A stretch of 64,000 nt of DNA from Tabrizicola piscis (GTDB lineage Bacteria > Pseudomonadota > Alphaproteobacteria > Rhodobacterales > Rhodobacteraceae). Shown in pieces: positions 8,043-16,520 of the stretch (positions are counted from its first letter, which is position 1; every line of letters begins with the position of its first letter). The translations under genes were made by a program, and so were the position numbers. The stretch covers positions 3,844,001-3,908,000 of the forward strand of contig NZ_CP034328.1 of assembly GCF_003940805.1 (NCBI RefSeq), written 5' to 3'. The notes under the pieces were generated by a model that was given only the letters and a program-made list of their open reading frames with translations, had not been told where the DNA came from and searched no databases.

Positions 8043-10906
8043 ACGACCAGCCGAAGATTGACCTTGCGCGCCCCGTGTCGGACGAGATCCGGCAGACGAC
8101 CTGCTACATGTGCGCCTGCCGCTGCGGGATCAATGTGCATCTGAAGGCGGGTACAGTGACCTATATCGAGGGCAACCGGGATCATCCGATCAACAAGGGT
8201 GTTCTCTGTGCCAAGGGGGCCAGCGGGATCATGCAGGTCACCGCCCCCAGCCGGTTGAAGGCCCCGCTGCGGCGCGTGGGGCCGCGCGGGTCCGGCGCGT
8301 TCGAGGTGATCTCGTGGGAGGAGGCGCTGTCAACCGCTGTCTCCTGGATGAAGCCGCTGCGAGAGACCGCGCCGGAAAAGCTCGCCTTCTTCACCGGGCG
8401 CGACCAAAGCCAATCCCTCACCGGCTGGTGGGCGCAGAACTTCGGCACGCCAAACTATGCGGCGCATGGGGGCTTTTGTTCGGTCAACATGGCGGCGGGC
8501 GGCATCTACACCATCGGCGGGGCCTTCTGGGAATTCGGCCAGCCGGATTGGGAGCGGACGAAGCTGTTCGTCATGTTCGGCGTGGCCGAGGATCATGACA
8601 GCAACCCGATCAAGATCGGTCTGGGCAAGCTGAAGGCGCGCGGCGCGCGGGTCATCAGCGTCAATCCGATCCGCACGGGCTATTCCGCCGTTGCGGATGA
8701 CTGGATCGGGATCACGCCGGGAACCGATGGCCTGCTGATCCTGTCCCTGATCCATTGCCTGCTGGAGGCCGGGAAGGTCGACCTTGACTACCTCGCCCAA
8801 TGGACCAACGCGCCCTTGCTGGTGAACGGGGCCGAGGGGGCGGAGAAAGGCCTTTTCGTCAGGAACGCCGAAAGCCAGCCCTTCGTGATCGACAAGGCCT
8901 CCGGCCACCCGGCACCCTGGGATGGCAAAGGGGTGCAGCCCGACCTTGGGGCCGAATGGCAGGGCAATCGCACGGTCTTCCGCCATATGGTCGAGGAATA
9001 CCTCAAGCCGGATTACGCCCCCGAAGCCGTCGCCGTGCGCTGCGGCGTGACGGCGCTGCGCATCCGGCAGCTGGCGGCAGAACTGGCCGAGGTTGCCTTT
9101 GATCAGGCGATCACGCTGGACCGGCCCTGGACCGACTTCCGCGGGAATGACCATAGGGACATGCCCGGCCGCCCGGTCAGTTTCCACGCCATGCGGGGGA
9201 TTTCGGCCCATTCCAACGGCTTCCAGACGGCCCGGGCGCTGCACCTTTTGCAGATCATCCTCGGGTCGCTGGAAACGCCCGGCGGCTACCGGCTGAAGCC
9301 ACCCTATCCAAAGCCGGTCGAGGCGCACCCGACGCCCCATTTCGTGACCACTCCCGGAAAGCCCCTGACCGGCCCGCATCTGGGCTATGTGCGGGGGCCG
9401 GATGACCTGTGCCTTCTGCCGGATGGCCAGCCCGCCCGCATCGACAAGGCGTTTTCGTGGGAAAACCCGTTTTCGGCCCATGGGTTGATGCATATGCTGA
9501 TCCCCAACGCCCATGCGGGCGACCCCTACCGGATCGACACGCTGTTCCTCTACATGGCGAACATGGCGTGGAATTCGTCGATGAATTCCGCCCGAGTGAT
9601 GGAGATGCTGACCGACAAGGGGCCGGATGGTGAATACCTGATCCCCCGGATCATCTACTCCGACGCCTATGCCAGTGAGATGGTGGCCTACGCCGATCTG
9701 ATCCTGCCTGACACGACCTATCTGGAGCGGCACGATTGCATCAGCCTTCTGGACCGCCCCATCAGTGAGCCGGACGCGGCGGGTGACGCGATCCGCTGGC
9801 CGGTGGTCACGCCCGACCGGGACGTGCGGTGCTTTCAGTCAGTGCTCCTCGACCTTGGGGCGCGGCTGGGCCTGCCGGGGATGGTGAATGAGGATGGCAG
9901 CCCGAAATACGCCGACTATGCCGATTACATCGTGAACCACCAGCGCAGGCCGGGGGTTGGTCCGCTGATGGGCTTTCGCGGTGACGGCACGCAGACGGGC
10001 AGGGGCGCGCCGAACCCGGACCAGATGCAAAGCTACATCGACAACGGGGCCTTCCATCAGGCGCATGTGCCGGAAGAGGCGGCCTTCATGAAACCCTGGA
10101 ACGCCGCCTATCAGGACTGGGCGGTGAAACTGGGGCTGTACGAAACACCGCAGCCCTATCTTTTCAACATCTGGTCCGAACCGATGCGCCGCTTTCAACT
10201 GGCCGCCGAAGGCTTTGGCCCCCGCCAGCCGCCCGACCACCTGCGCGACCGGCTGAAGCAGGCAATGCATCCCTTGCCGATCTGGTACGCGCCCTATGGC
10301 GATGATGATGCCGCCTTCGGCTATACCGTCCATGCGCTGACGCAGCGACCGATGGACATGTACCATAGCTGGGGCAGCCAGAATGCCTGGCTGCGGCAGA
10401 TCAGGGGGCGGAACTCGTTGTTCCTGCCGACGAAGATCTGGGAGACGCAGGGGTTTGAGGACGGAGACTGGGCCCGGGTATCCTCGCGCGCCGGTGTCAT
10501 CACCGTGCCGGTGGCGCATATGGTGGCGCTGAACGAAAACACCGTCTGGACCTGGAACGCGATCGGCAAGCGGAAGGGGGCCTGGGCTCTGGATGCGGAC
10601 GCGCCAGAGGCGACGACGGGGTTTCTGCTCAACCACCTGATTTCCGAACTGCTGCCCGACAAGGCCGAACATCAGGGCCACCGCTTGTCGAACTCAGACC
10701 CCGTCACCGGTCAGGCGGCGTGGTTTGACTGCCGGGTCCGGGTGGAACGGGTTGCGGCAGAAGATCATGCGCGCGGAATGTCGGAACCGGGTTTCCCGCA
10801 ACTGCCCGACCCGCCACGCGCGGGCGGGGGCCGGGCGCAAAACTTTTCGAAAAGTTTTGCCAAAAGTTTTCGAAAACTTTTGGCGCCGGTGGAGGGGAAG
10901 CGATGA
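8039..10906 (+). CDS. soeA: Sulfite dehydrogenase, molybdopterin catalytic subunit
   Basis: This 955-aa protein belongs to the DMSO reductase family of Mo-bisMGD enzymes. Cys22, Cys25, Cys29 and Cys57 form the N-terminal [4Fe-4S] site (TCYMCACRCGIN, then GVLCAKG). No twin-arginine signal precedes it, so it faces the cytoplasm, as reported for SoeABC of purple sulfur bacteria and roseobacters. Gene order soeA-soeB-soeC and the taurine context support sulfite oxidation to sulfate with electrons passed to the quinone pool. The last roughly 15 codons before LAPVEGKR (NFSKSFAKSFRKL) are encoded by two overlapping perfect palindromes. The start overlaps ackA, the stop overlaps soeB. Other molybdopterin oxidoreductases (polysulfide or thiosulfate reductases) are less likely alternatives. 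Confidence 0.85.
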   Translation: MNDQPKIDLARPVSDEIRQTTCYMCACRCGINVHLKAGTVTYIEGNRDHPINKGVLCAKGASGIMQVTAPSRLKAPLRRVGPRGSGAFEVISWEEALSTAVSWMKPLRETAPEKLAFFTGRDQSQSLTGWWAQNFGTPNYAAHGGFCSVNMAAGGIYTIGGAFWEFGQPDWERTKLFVMFGVAEDHDSNPIKIGLGKLKARGARVISVNPIRTGYSAVADDWIGITPGTDGLLILSLIHCLLEAGKVDLDYLAQWTNAPLLVNGAEGAEKGLFVRNAESQPFVIDKASGHPAPWDGKGVQPDLGAEWQGNRTVFRHMVEEYLKPDYAPEAVAVRCGVTALRIRQLAAELAEVAFDQAITLDRPWTDFRGNDHRDMPGRPVSFHAMRGISAHSNGFQTARALHLLQIILGSLETPGGYRLKPPYPKPVEAHPTPHFVTTPGKPLTGPHLGYVRGPDDLCLLPDGQPARIDKAFSWENPFSAHGLMHMLIPNAHAGDPYRIDTLFLYMANMAWNSSMNSARVMEMLTDKGPDGEYLIPRIIYSDAYASEMVAYADLILPDTTYLERHDCISLLDRPISEPDAAGDAIRWPVVTPDRDVRCFQSVLLDLGARLGLPGMVNEDGSPKYADYADYIVNHQRRPGVGPLMGFRGDGTQTGRGAPNPDQMQSYIDNGAFHQAHVPEEAAFMKPWNAAYQDWAVKLGLYETPQPYLFNIWSEPMRRFQLAAEGFGPRQPPDHLRDRLKQAMHPLPIWYAPYGDDDAAFGYTVHALTQRPMDMYHSWGSQNAWLRQIRGRNSLFLPTKIWETQGFEDGDWARVSSRAGVITVPVAHMVALNENTVWTWNAIGKRKGAWALDADAPEATTGFLLNHLISELLPDKAEHQGHRLSNSDPVTGQAAWFDCRVRVERVAAEDHARGMSEPGFPQLPDPPRAGGGRAQNFSKSFAKSFRKLLAPVEGKR
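10837..10884. repeat. Paired TTCGAA-centred palindromes inside the soeA 3' end
   Basis: Two overlapping perfect palindromes, 10837-10860 (24 bp) and 10859-10884 (26 bp), share the core TTTTCGAAAA. They are very A+T-rich compared with the surrounding DNA and are translated as part of SoeA. A second pair with the same design lies after idi at 46027-46070, so this is a dispersed REP-like element. Confidence 0.75.
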
Positions 10907-11631
10907 CCGCCCTGCCGCATGCAACCGACAAGAAGCTGGGCCTGGTGATCGACCTTGATACCTGCGTCGGCTGTCAGGCCTGCGTCACGGCCTGCAAGGG
11001 CTGGAACGATCAGGGCGACGGCCTCAGCGATCAGGATGCCCATGGCGCTGACCCTTCGGGCACCTTCCTCAACCGTGTCCATTCCTATCAGGTCACTCTC
11101 CCCGACGCCCCGCCGCAGATCGTGAACTTCCCGCGGTCCTGCCTGCATTGCGAGGACGCGCCTTGCGTCACCGTCTGCCCCACGGGCGCCAGCTACAAGC
11201 GGGCCGAGGACGGGATCGTGCTGGTCAACCCGGACTCCTGCATCGGCTGCGGCCTGTGCGCCTGGGCCTGCCCTTACGGCGCGCGTGAGATGGATGCCGA
11301 TCAGGGGGTGATGAAGAAATGCACCCTCTGCGTCGACCGGATCTACAACGACACCCTGCCCGAGGAGGACCGCGAACCCGCCTGCGTCCGCACCTGCCCA
11401 ACGAACGCCCGCCATTTCGGCGATTTCGCCGATCCGGACAGCAAGGTGTCGCGGCTGGTGGCCGAACGCGGCGGCTATGACCTGATGCCGGGAATGGGGA
11501 CAAAGCCGACCAACAAATACCTCGCCCCCCGCAAGAAGGGCCCGGGTGAGGCAAGCCTTCTGGCCCCCCTGCTTGATATCAAGGCAACTGGGGTCGCGGG
11601 CTGGCTGGACCGGATGCTGGGAAAGATCTGA
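10903..11631 (+). CDS. soeB: Sulfite dehydrogenase, four-cluster ferredoxin subunit
   Basis: This 242-aa iron-sulfur protein carries four cysteine clusters: CVGCQACVTACKG (about residue 24), CLHCEDAPCVTVCP (about 83), CIGCGLCAWACPYG (about 111), and CTLCVDR with CVRTCPTNARHFGD (about 140-170). It matches the electron-transfer subunits DmsB, PsrB and SoeB, which relay electrons between the molybdenum subunit and the membrane subunit. The start overlaps the soeA stop, and soeC follows one base after its stop. In this cluster it should carry electrons from sulfite to the quinone pool. Confidence 0.87.
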   Translation: MTALPHATDKKLGLVIDLDTCVGCQACVTACKGWNDQGDGLSDQDAHGADPSGTFLNRVHSYQVTLPDAPPQIVNFPRSCLHCEDAPCVTVCPTGASYKRAEDGIVLVNPDSCIGCGLCAWACPYGAREMDADQGVMKKCTLCVDRIYNDTLPEEDREPACVRTCPTNARHFGDFADPDSKVSRLVAERGGYDLMPGMGTKPTNKYLAPRKKGPGEASLLAPLLDIKATGVAGWLDRMLGKI

Positions 11632-11632
11632 C

Positions 11633-12505
11633 ATGCACCCGGCCCCTTCCGTCATCCTGTTTTCCACGCTGTCCGGCCTTGGCTTCGGCTTTCTGGCCTT
11701 CCTTGGCGCGGGGGTGCTGCTGCCCTCTGGCTGGGTGGCGTTCTTTCTGTGGGGGCTGGGTTACGGCTTGGCCGTGGCGGGGCTTCTCGCCGCGACCTTT
11801 CACCTTGGGAACCCCGTGAACGCGGCCAAGGCCTTCAGCCAGTGGCGCACAAGCTGGCTAAGCCGCGAGGCCTGGGCCTCCGTTGCAACGCTGCTCACGC
11901 TGGCCCCCATGGCGCTGTCGGACTTGCTGGGTCTGGGTCTGCCGCGCGTCATCGGGCAGGTCGGGGCCGTTCTGGCGCTGGTCACGGTGCTGACCACGGC
12001 GATGATCTATACCCAGATCAAGGCCGTGCCGCGCTGGCACCTGTGGCTGACGCCGGTGATGTTCCTTGGCTTTGCCATCGCCGGGGGCGCGATGCTTTCC
12101 GGGGCGATCTGGGCGCCGCTGGCATTGGTCGCGGTCGGGGCGGTGCTGGTAGCGCTCTGGCGGGTGGGCGACGGGGCCTTTGCCCGCGCGGGCCAGACCA
12201 TCGGCACAGCCACAGGACTGGACCGGATCGGCACCCCTTGGGTATTCGAACCTGCCCATACCGCCGGAAACTACCTGCTGCGCGAGATGATCTTTGTCGT
12301 CGGCCGCAAACATGCAACCAAGCTGCGCTGGATCGCCCTTGGCCTTGCGTCGGTCCTGCCTGCACTGGTTCTTCTGCTGCCGCTGGGCTGGCCGGGCGTG
12401 GCGCTCGCCACCGTCCTGCATCTGGCAGGCGCTTTGGCCGCCCGCTGGCTGTTTTTTGCCGAGGCAGAGCATGTCGTGGGGCTTTACTACGGCGCGCGGG
12501 GATGA
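11633..12505 (+). CDS. soeC: Sulfite dehydrogenase, DmsC-like membrane anchor
   Basis: The 290-aa protein is hydrophobic with about eight membrane segments and resembles DmsC-type quinone-binding anchors. The N-terminus MHPAPSVILFSTLSGLGFGF starts directly in a membrane segment, and FHLGNPVNAAKAFSQWRTSW is a conserved DmsC-like loop. It would anchor SoeAB on the cytoplasmic side and pass electrons to ubiquinone. The ATG at 11633 follows the soeB stop by one base; the longer frame from 11546 overlaps soeB and is not used. It is the last gene of the sulfonate module. Confidence 0.85.
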   Translation: MHPAPSVILFSTLSGLGFGFLAFLGAGVLLPSGWVAFFLWGLGYGLAVAGLLAATFHLGNPVNAAKAFSQWRTSWLSREAWASVATLLTLAPMALSDLLGLGLPRVIGQVGAVLALVTVLTTAMIYTQIKAVPRWHLWLTPVMFLGFAIAGGAMLSGAIWAPLALVAVGAVLVALWRVGDGAFARAGQTIGTATGLDRIGTPWVFEPAHTAGNYLLREMIFVVGRKHATKLRWIALGLASVLPALVLLLPLGWPGVALATVLHLAGALAARWLFFAEAEHVVGLYYGARG

Positions 12506-12517
12506 TCCCTATCAGCC

Positions 12518-13873
12518 ATGGGAAATCCGTTCAAAAGCTATGATATTCGCGGTCGCCTCGGTGTCGACCTTGACGAAACCGTTGCCCACCGCATCGCCCG
12601 CGCCTTTGCCCAAGTCACCGGTGCGGCGGCTGTGGTGCTGGCCCGCGATTGCCGTGAAAGCTCACCCGCGCTGGCCGAAGCGGTGGCAAAGGGGCTGATG
12701 GCAGAAGGGGTGCAGGTCCTGGACCTTGGCCTTGCCGGAACCGAAGAGATGTATTTCGCCACCGCCCATCTTGGTGCGGGGGGTGGGATCATGGTCACCG
12801 CCTCGCACAACCCGGCAGATTACAACGGCATGAAGCTGGTCGGCCCCGGTGCGATGCCCCTGACCGCCGAGGCCTTTGCCAAGGTCCGCGCGTTGAGCGA
12901 GGCAGATGCGCCGGACCGGCTGCCGGGCGGCAGCTGGCAAGATGTCAGTGCAACGCGGGCCGCCTATGTGGCGCGGGTCGTCGGGATGGTCGGCGCGCAA
13001 GCGATCGGGCCGCTGCAAGTGCTGGTCAATGCGGGGAACGGGGCGGCGGGGCCCACTCTGGATGCCCTGGCCGAGGGGCTGGAGAAGGCCGGAGCAAGGC
13101 TTGACCTTCTGCGCTTGCATCATGACCCGGATGGAAGCTTTCCGAACGGCATTCCCAACCCGCTTTTGCCAGAAAACCGGCCCGTCACCGCAGCCGCGGT
13201 GCAGGCGGCAGGGGCCGGGATGGGCGTGGCCTTCGACGGCGACTTTGACCGCTGCTTCCTGTTCGACGGGCAGGGCGGCTTTGTCGATGGCGAGCATGTA
13301 GTGGCCCTGCTTGCCGCAGCACATCTGCAGCAGACCCCGGGTGCCACCATCATCCATGACCCGCGCGTGCTTTGGGCGGTCGAAGACACCATTGCCCGCC
13401 ACGGTGGCCGGTCGGTCCTTGCCCCGACCGGGCATGTGTTCCTCAAAGCGGCGATGCGGCGCGAAGGCGCGGTCTATGGCGGCGAGATGAGCGCGCATCA
13501 CTATTTCCGCGATTTCATGGCCTGTGACAGCGGCATGATCCCCTGGCTGATGGTCGCCGGCCTGATCGGCCGAACCGGGCGCAGTCTGGCGGACCTTGTG
13601 GGCGATCTGCGGCGGGATTTCCCGTCCTCGGGCGAGATCAATTTTGCCGTGGCCGATACCGCCGCCACGGTTGCACGGGTGCACAAGGCCCTGGCCCCGC
13701 TTGCCAAGGCTGAGGACCGGACCGATGGGCTAAGCCTGAGCTTCGGCGATTGGCGGCTGAACCTGCGGGCGTCGAATACCGAACCCCTCCTGCGCCTGAA
13801 CGTCGAGGCGCGGGGTGATGCGGGACTGGTGGCCGCAGGCGTGGCCCGGCTGACGGCGCTGATCGAAGGCTGA
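12518..13873 (+). CDS. Phosphomannomutase/phosphoglucomutase
   Basis: The 451-aa protein is an alpha-D-phosphohexomutase. The phosphoserine loop TASHNP (near residue 95), the magnesium loop DGDFDR (near 242), the sugar loop GGEMSAHHYF (near 325) and a C-terminal phosphate-binding segment RASNTEPLLRLN are all present and in order. It interconverts mannose (or glucose) 6- and 1-phosphates for nucleotide-sugar, polysaccharide or LPS synthesis. It starts 12 bases after soeC but has no obvious role in sulfonate use, so it may only share transcription. The usual symbols manB, algC or cpsG cannot be separated from sequence. Confidence 0.88.
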   Translation: MGNPFKSYDIRGRLGVDLDETVAHRIARAFAQVTGAAAVVLARDCRESSPALAEAVAKGLMAEGVQVLDLGLAGTEEMYFATAHLGAGGGIMVTASHNPADYNGMKLVGPGAMPLTAEAFAKVRALSEADAPDRLPGGSWQDVSATRAAYVARVVGMVGAQAIGPLQVLVNAGNGAAGPTLDALAEGLEKAGARLDLLRLHHDPDGSFPNGIPNPLLPENRPVTAAAVQAAGAGMGVAFDGDFDRCFLFDGQGGFVDGEHVVALLAAAHLQQTPGATIIHDPRVLWAVEDTIARHGGRSVLAPTGHVFLKAAMRREGAVYGGEMSAHHYFRDFMACDSGMIPWLMVAGLIGRTGRSLADLVGDLRRDFPSSGEINFAVADTAATVARVHKALAPLAKAEDRTDGLSLSFGDWRLNLRASNTEPLLRLNVEARGDAGLVAAGVARLTALIEG

Positions 13874-13927
13874 TCCGCTAATCGCCACTTTCTTGGGCGG
13901 ACTGCCTGGAAATATAGCGATGCCATC

Positions 13928-13955
13928 GCCCACGGCACGCGTCCCGCGCGTGGGC
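13928..13955 (+). terminator. Possible stem-loop after the phosphohexomutase gene
   Basis: A 7-bp stem GCCCACG / CGTGGGC closes a 14-base loop 55 bases after the mutase stop and 63 bases before ureD. It lacks a T run. It may end the upstream transcript; the ureD promoter would then lie in the remaining space, where I see no convincing -35/-10 pair. Confidence 0.35.
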
Positions 13956-14017
13956 AACCGCCATCAATTGTCATCCTCTGCCCGCCGCGCCGACAGTGCG
14001 CGTGAGGGGACCCAAGG

Positions 14018-14830
14018 ATGACCGCATTCCAGCCGATCATGATGCCGCCGCGCGATGCGCTGCAGCGCGCCAAGGGTGAGGCTCTGGTCACGCTTGACAG
14101 TTTGGCCCGGTTGCAGCGCCTGCGGCAGGAAGGCTCGGCCAAGGCGATCCTGCCGGGTGGCGGCGCTGTGCCAGAGGTGGTGTTTCTGAACACCTCGGGC
14201 GGGCTGACGGCGGGGGATCGCCTGCGCTTTGCGCTTGACCTGCAGGGCGGTCGGGCTGTGGCGACAACACAGACCGCAGAACGTGCCTATCGGGCCGAAG
14301 GGGCCATGGCGCGGATGGATGTGCAGCTGACCGTCGGCCCGGATGGCTGGCTGGACTGGCTGCCGCAGGAAACGATCCTGTTCGACCGCGCGGCACTCGA
14401 CCGCCGGACCCTGATCGACCTTGCCCCCGGCGCGGGCTGCCTTGCGCTTGAGGCGGTGGTACTGGGCCGCGCCGCGATGGGGGAAACGGTGCGCCAGTTG
14501 CGGTTTCGTGACCGGCGGGAAATCCGCCTTTCGGGCGCGCCGGTCTGGATCGACCCGCTGGCACTGGACGATGCGGCGCTGGACGGTGGTCCTGCAGGCC
14601 TGGGCTCGGCCCGCGCCTTTGCCAGCATCGTCATGACGGGCGAGGCCCCGCTTGACCCGTTGCGCAGGCTGCTGGACGAACCCGGCGCGACCGGGGCCGC
14701 CAGCGCCTTTGCAGGGCGTACGGTCGTTCGCCTGCTTGCGGTGGATGGCTGGCCTCTGCGCCGCCAGATCGTCCGCATCCTTCACATCCTGCGGCAGGGT
14801 CGCCCCTTGCCGCGTGTCTGGCAGCTTTGA
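14018..14830 (+). CDS. ureD: Urease accessory protein UreD
   Basis: The 270-aa protein shows UreD features: LNTSGGLTAGDRLRF near residue 55, TTQTAERAYR near residue 84, and PQETILFDRA near residue 115. UreD (UreH) binds apo-urease and with UreF and UreG forms the complex that inserts nickel. It is the first gene of the urease operon, in the order typical of alphaproteobacteria. AAGGATG gives a close but usable ribosome binding context at 14018. Length is normal for the family (about 270-290 aa). Confidence 0.92.
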   Translation: MTAFQPIMMPPRDALQRAKGEALVTLDSLARLQRLRQEGSAKAILPGGGAVPEVVFLNTSGGLTAGDRLRFALDLQGGRAVATTQTAERAYRAEGAMARMDVQLTVGPDGWLDWLPQETILFDRAALDRRTLIDLAPGAGCLALEAVVLGRAAMGETVRQLRFRDRREIRLSGAPVWIDPLALDDAALDGGPAGLGSARAFASIVMTGEAPLDPLRRLLDEPGATGAASAFAGRTVVRLLAVDGWPLRRQIVRILHILRQGRPLPRVWQL

Positions 14831-14854
14831 TCCCTCCATGAACCCGAGTGTCGC

Positions 14855-15157
14855 ATGAACCTGACCCCGCGTGAGAAAGACAAACTCCTCGTCAGCCTGG
14901 CCGCCATGGTCGCGCGGGGCCGTCTGGCGCGCGGCGTCAAGCTGAACCACCCCGAAGCCATCGCGCTGATCAGCGATTTCGTTGTCGAAGGTGCCCGCGA
15001 CGGGCGCAGCGTCGCCGATCTGATGGAAGCGGGCGCGCATGTGATCACCGCCGATCAATGCATGTCCGGCATCCCCGAAATGATCCACTCAGTTCAGGTC
15101 GAGGCGACCTTTCCCGACGGCACCAAACTTGTCACCGTTCACCACCCCATCCGATAG
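14855..15157 (+). CDS. ureA: Urease gamma subunit
   Basis: The 100-aa protein is the canonical gamma subunit: [20 protein letters not shown] at the start and TVHHPI at the end. It is a structural subunit of urease, which hydrolyses urea to ammonia and carbamate in the cytoplasm. It follows ureD after 24 bases and precedes a small membrane peptide gene, then ureB. Confidence 0.96.
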   Translation: MNLTPREKDKLLVSLAAMVARGRLARGVKLNHPEAIALISDFVVEGARDGRSVADLMEAGAHVITADQCMSGIPEMIHSVQVEATFPDGTKLVTVHHPIR

Positions 15158-15166
15158 GAGGCCCCG

Positions 15167-15337
15167 ATGCTGCGCCTTGCACTGCCGATGCTGCCCTTGC
15201 TGGTCACGCCCGCCTTTGCGCATGAAGGCCTGCACCACCATCCGCATGGGGTGGAATTCGGCTGGCTGACGGCGGCACTTGTCGGGTCGATCGTCGGTGG
15301 CGGGGTCGTCTACGCAGCCCTGAGGCGGCGGAAATGA
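15167..15337 (+). CDS. Small histidine-rich membrane peptide between ureA and ureB
   Basis: This 56-aa frame has an AGGAGG ribosome binding site 5 bases before the ATG, and its stop overlaps the ureB start (AAATGA). It begins with a signal-peptide-like hydrophobic segment ending in TPAFA (residues 1-18). Next comes a histidine-rich stretch, [10 protein letters not shown] (19-28), a second hydrophobic segment (34-51) and a basic tail RRRK. The mature part would sit in the membrane with the histidines outside. The histidines suggest metal binding, perhaps nickel, given the urease operon; that is inference. I do not recognise a named family. Confidence 0.75.
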   Translation: MLRLALPMLPLLVTPAFAHEGLHHHPHGVEFGWLTAALVGSIVGGGVVYAALRRRK

Positions 15338-15642
15338 TCCCGGGTGAGGTTTTTCCCGCCGCGGGCGACATCACCCTGAACGAAGGGGCCGAAGTGACGG
15401 TGCTGATGGTCGCCAATACCGGCGACCGGCCGGTGCAAGTCGGAAGCCACTACCATTTCGCCGAGACCAATCCCGGCCTCGCCTTCGACCGCGACGCCGC
15501 GCGGGGCCAGCGTCTGGACATCGCCGCGGGCACCGCCGTGCGGTTCGAGCCCGGCCAGACGCGCGAAGTGCGGCTGGTCCCGCTGTCGGGCGCGCGCGTG
15601 GTCTATGGCTTCAACCAAAAGATCATGGGGCCTTTGGGCTGA
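15334..15642 (+). CDS. ureB: Urease beta subunit
   Basis: The 102-aa protein has the beta-subunit pattern: [18 protein letters not shown] at the start, [20 protein letters not shown] near residue 30, and a C-terminal [11 protein letters not shown]. It is a structural subunit of cytoplasmic urease. The start codon overlaps the stop of the small membrane peptide, giving translational coupling. The operon is interrupted after it by two genes not belonging to urease. Confidence 0.96.
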   Translation: MIPGEVFPAAGDITLNEGAEVTVLMVANTGDRPVQVGSHYHFAETNPGLAFDRDAARGQRLDIAAGTAVRFEPGQTREVRLVPLSGARVVYGFNQKIMGPLG

Positions 15643-15704
15643 CATGTGACATAAAAAAAGGGCAGGCCTTGGTGGCCCGCGCCTTCAACAGGGGAGAGTG
15701 ACAA

Positions 15705-16520
15705 ATGTGCGACGCCTGCCTGATCGAAAACATCAAAAGCTCCATGCTGTCCCGCCGGTCGCTGTTCACCGGTGCCGCAGCGACGACCGCCGCCGTGGTC
15801 GCGGCGGGGCTGACCACGGCGAAACCCGCGCTGGCGCAAGCCGCGGGCCGGGTCGTGGACCTCACCCATGCCTATGACGGTGCCTTTCCGACCTTCGACG
15901 GCAACCCCGGCATCCTGTACGAACCTGCAGTGAAGTTTGAGGGCAACGGCTACCAGCTCTGGAAACTCACGATCTTCGAACACACCGGCACGCATATCGA
16001 TGCGCCGCTGCACTTCTCCGCCGACGGCACCTCGGTCGCCGATCTGGCGCCAGAGCAGCTGATCTGCCCGCTGTGCATCATCGACGTGACCGCGAAGGCA
16101 GCTGAAGACCCGAACGCGATGGTCGAACCTGCGGATATCGAGGCCTGGGTGTCCGCCAATGGCGCGATCCCGGCGGGGTCTTGCGTGGCGATGAACTCCG
16201 GCTGGGGGGCCAAGGTCGCATCGCCGGACTTCCGCAACACGGCCGATGGCAAGCTGGCCTTCCCCGGCTTCTCCAAGGCCGCGACGGACATGCTGGCGGG
16301 GCTGGATGTGGCAAGCATCGGCGTTGACACCCTGTCGCTTGACCCCGGCAACTCCGCCGATTTCGCCGTGCACTTCAGCTGGTTGCCGGGTGGCCGCTTC
16401 GGGATCGAGAACTTGGCCAACCTTGACCAGCTTCCCGCCACGGGCGCCACGATCTTCATCGGCGCGCCAAAGCACAAGACCGGCACCGGCGGCCCGGCCC
16501 GCATCATGGCGGTGGTCTGA
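15705..16520 (+). CDS. Tat-exported cyclase family hydrolase (PF04199-like)
   Basis: The 271-aa protein has a twin-arginine signal (SRRSLFTGAAATTAAVVAAG, ending near ALAQA at residue 46). The mature part carries DLTHAYDGAFPTFDG and HTGTHIDAPLHF, the metal-site motif of the cyclase/kynurenine formamidase-like family. Members hydrolyse amides or lactones with a metal ion; the substrate here is unknown, and location is periplasmic. It lies between ureB and ureC, and its stop overlaps the next gene. Whether it contributes to urea or amide nitrogen release is speculation. Confidence 0.8.
   Translation: MCDACLIENIKSSMLSRRSLFTGAAATTAAVVAAGLTTAKPALAQAAGRVVDLTHAYDGAFPTFDGNPGILYEPAVKFEGNGYQLWKLTIFEHTGTHIDAPLHFSADGTSVADLAPEQLICPLCIIDVTAKAAEDPNAMVEPADIEAWVSANGAIPAGSCVAMNSGWGAKVASPDFRNTADGKLAFPGFSKAATDMLAGLDVASIGVDTLSLDPGNSADFAVHFSWLPGGRFGIENLANLDQLPATGATIFIGAPKHKTGTGGPARIMAVV

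Noticed and set aside
8330..9733. 467-codon open frame on the minus strand
   Set aside because: Antisense shadow of soeA with no recognisable domain.
8039..12505. DMSO reductase (DmsABC) as identity of the molybdoenzyme
   Set aside because: DmsA has a twin-arginine signal and acts in the periplasm; this subunit has none, and its place directly behind xsc and ackA fits SoeABC better.
12538..12810. Minus-strand frame inside the phosphohexomutase gene
   Set aside because: Shadow of a gene with complete catalytic motifs.
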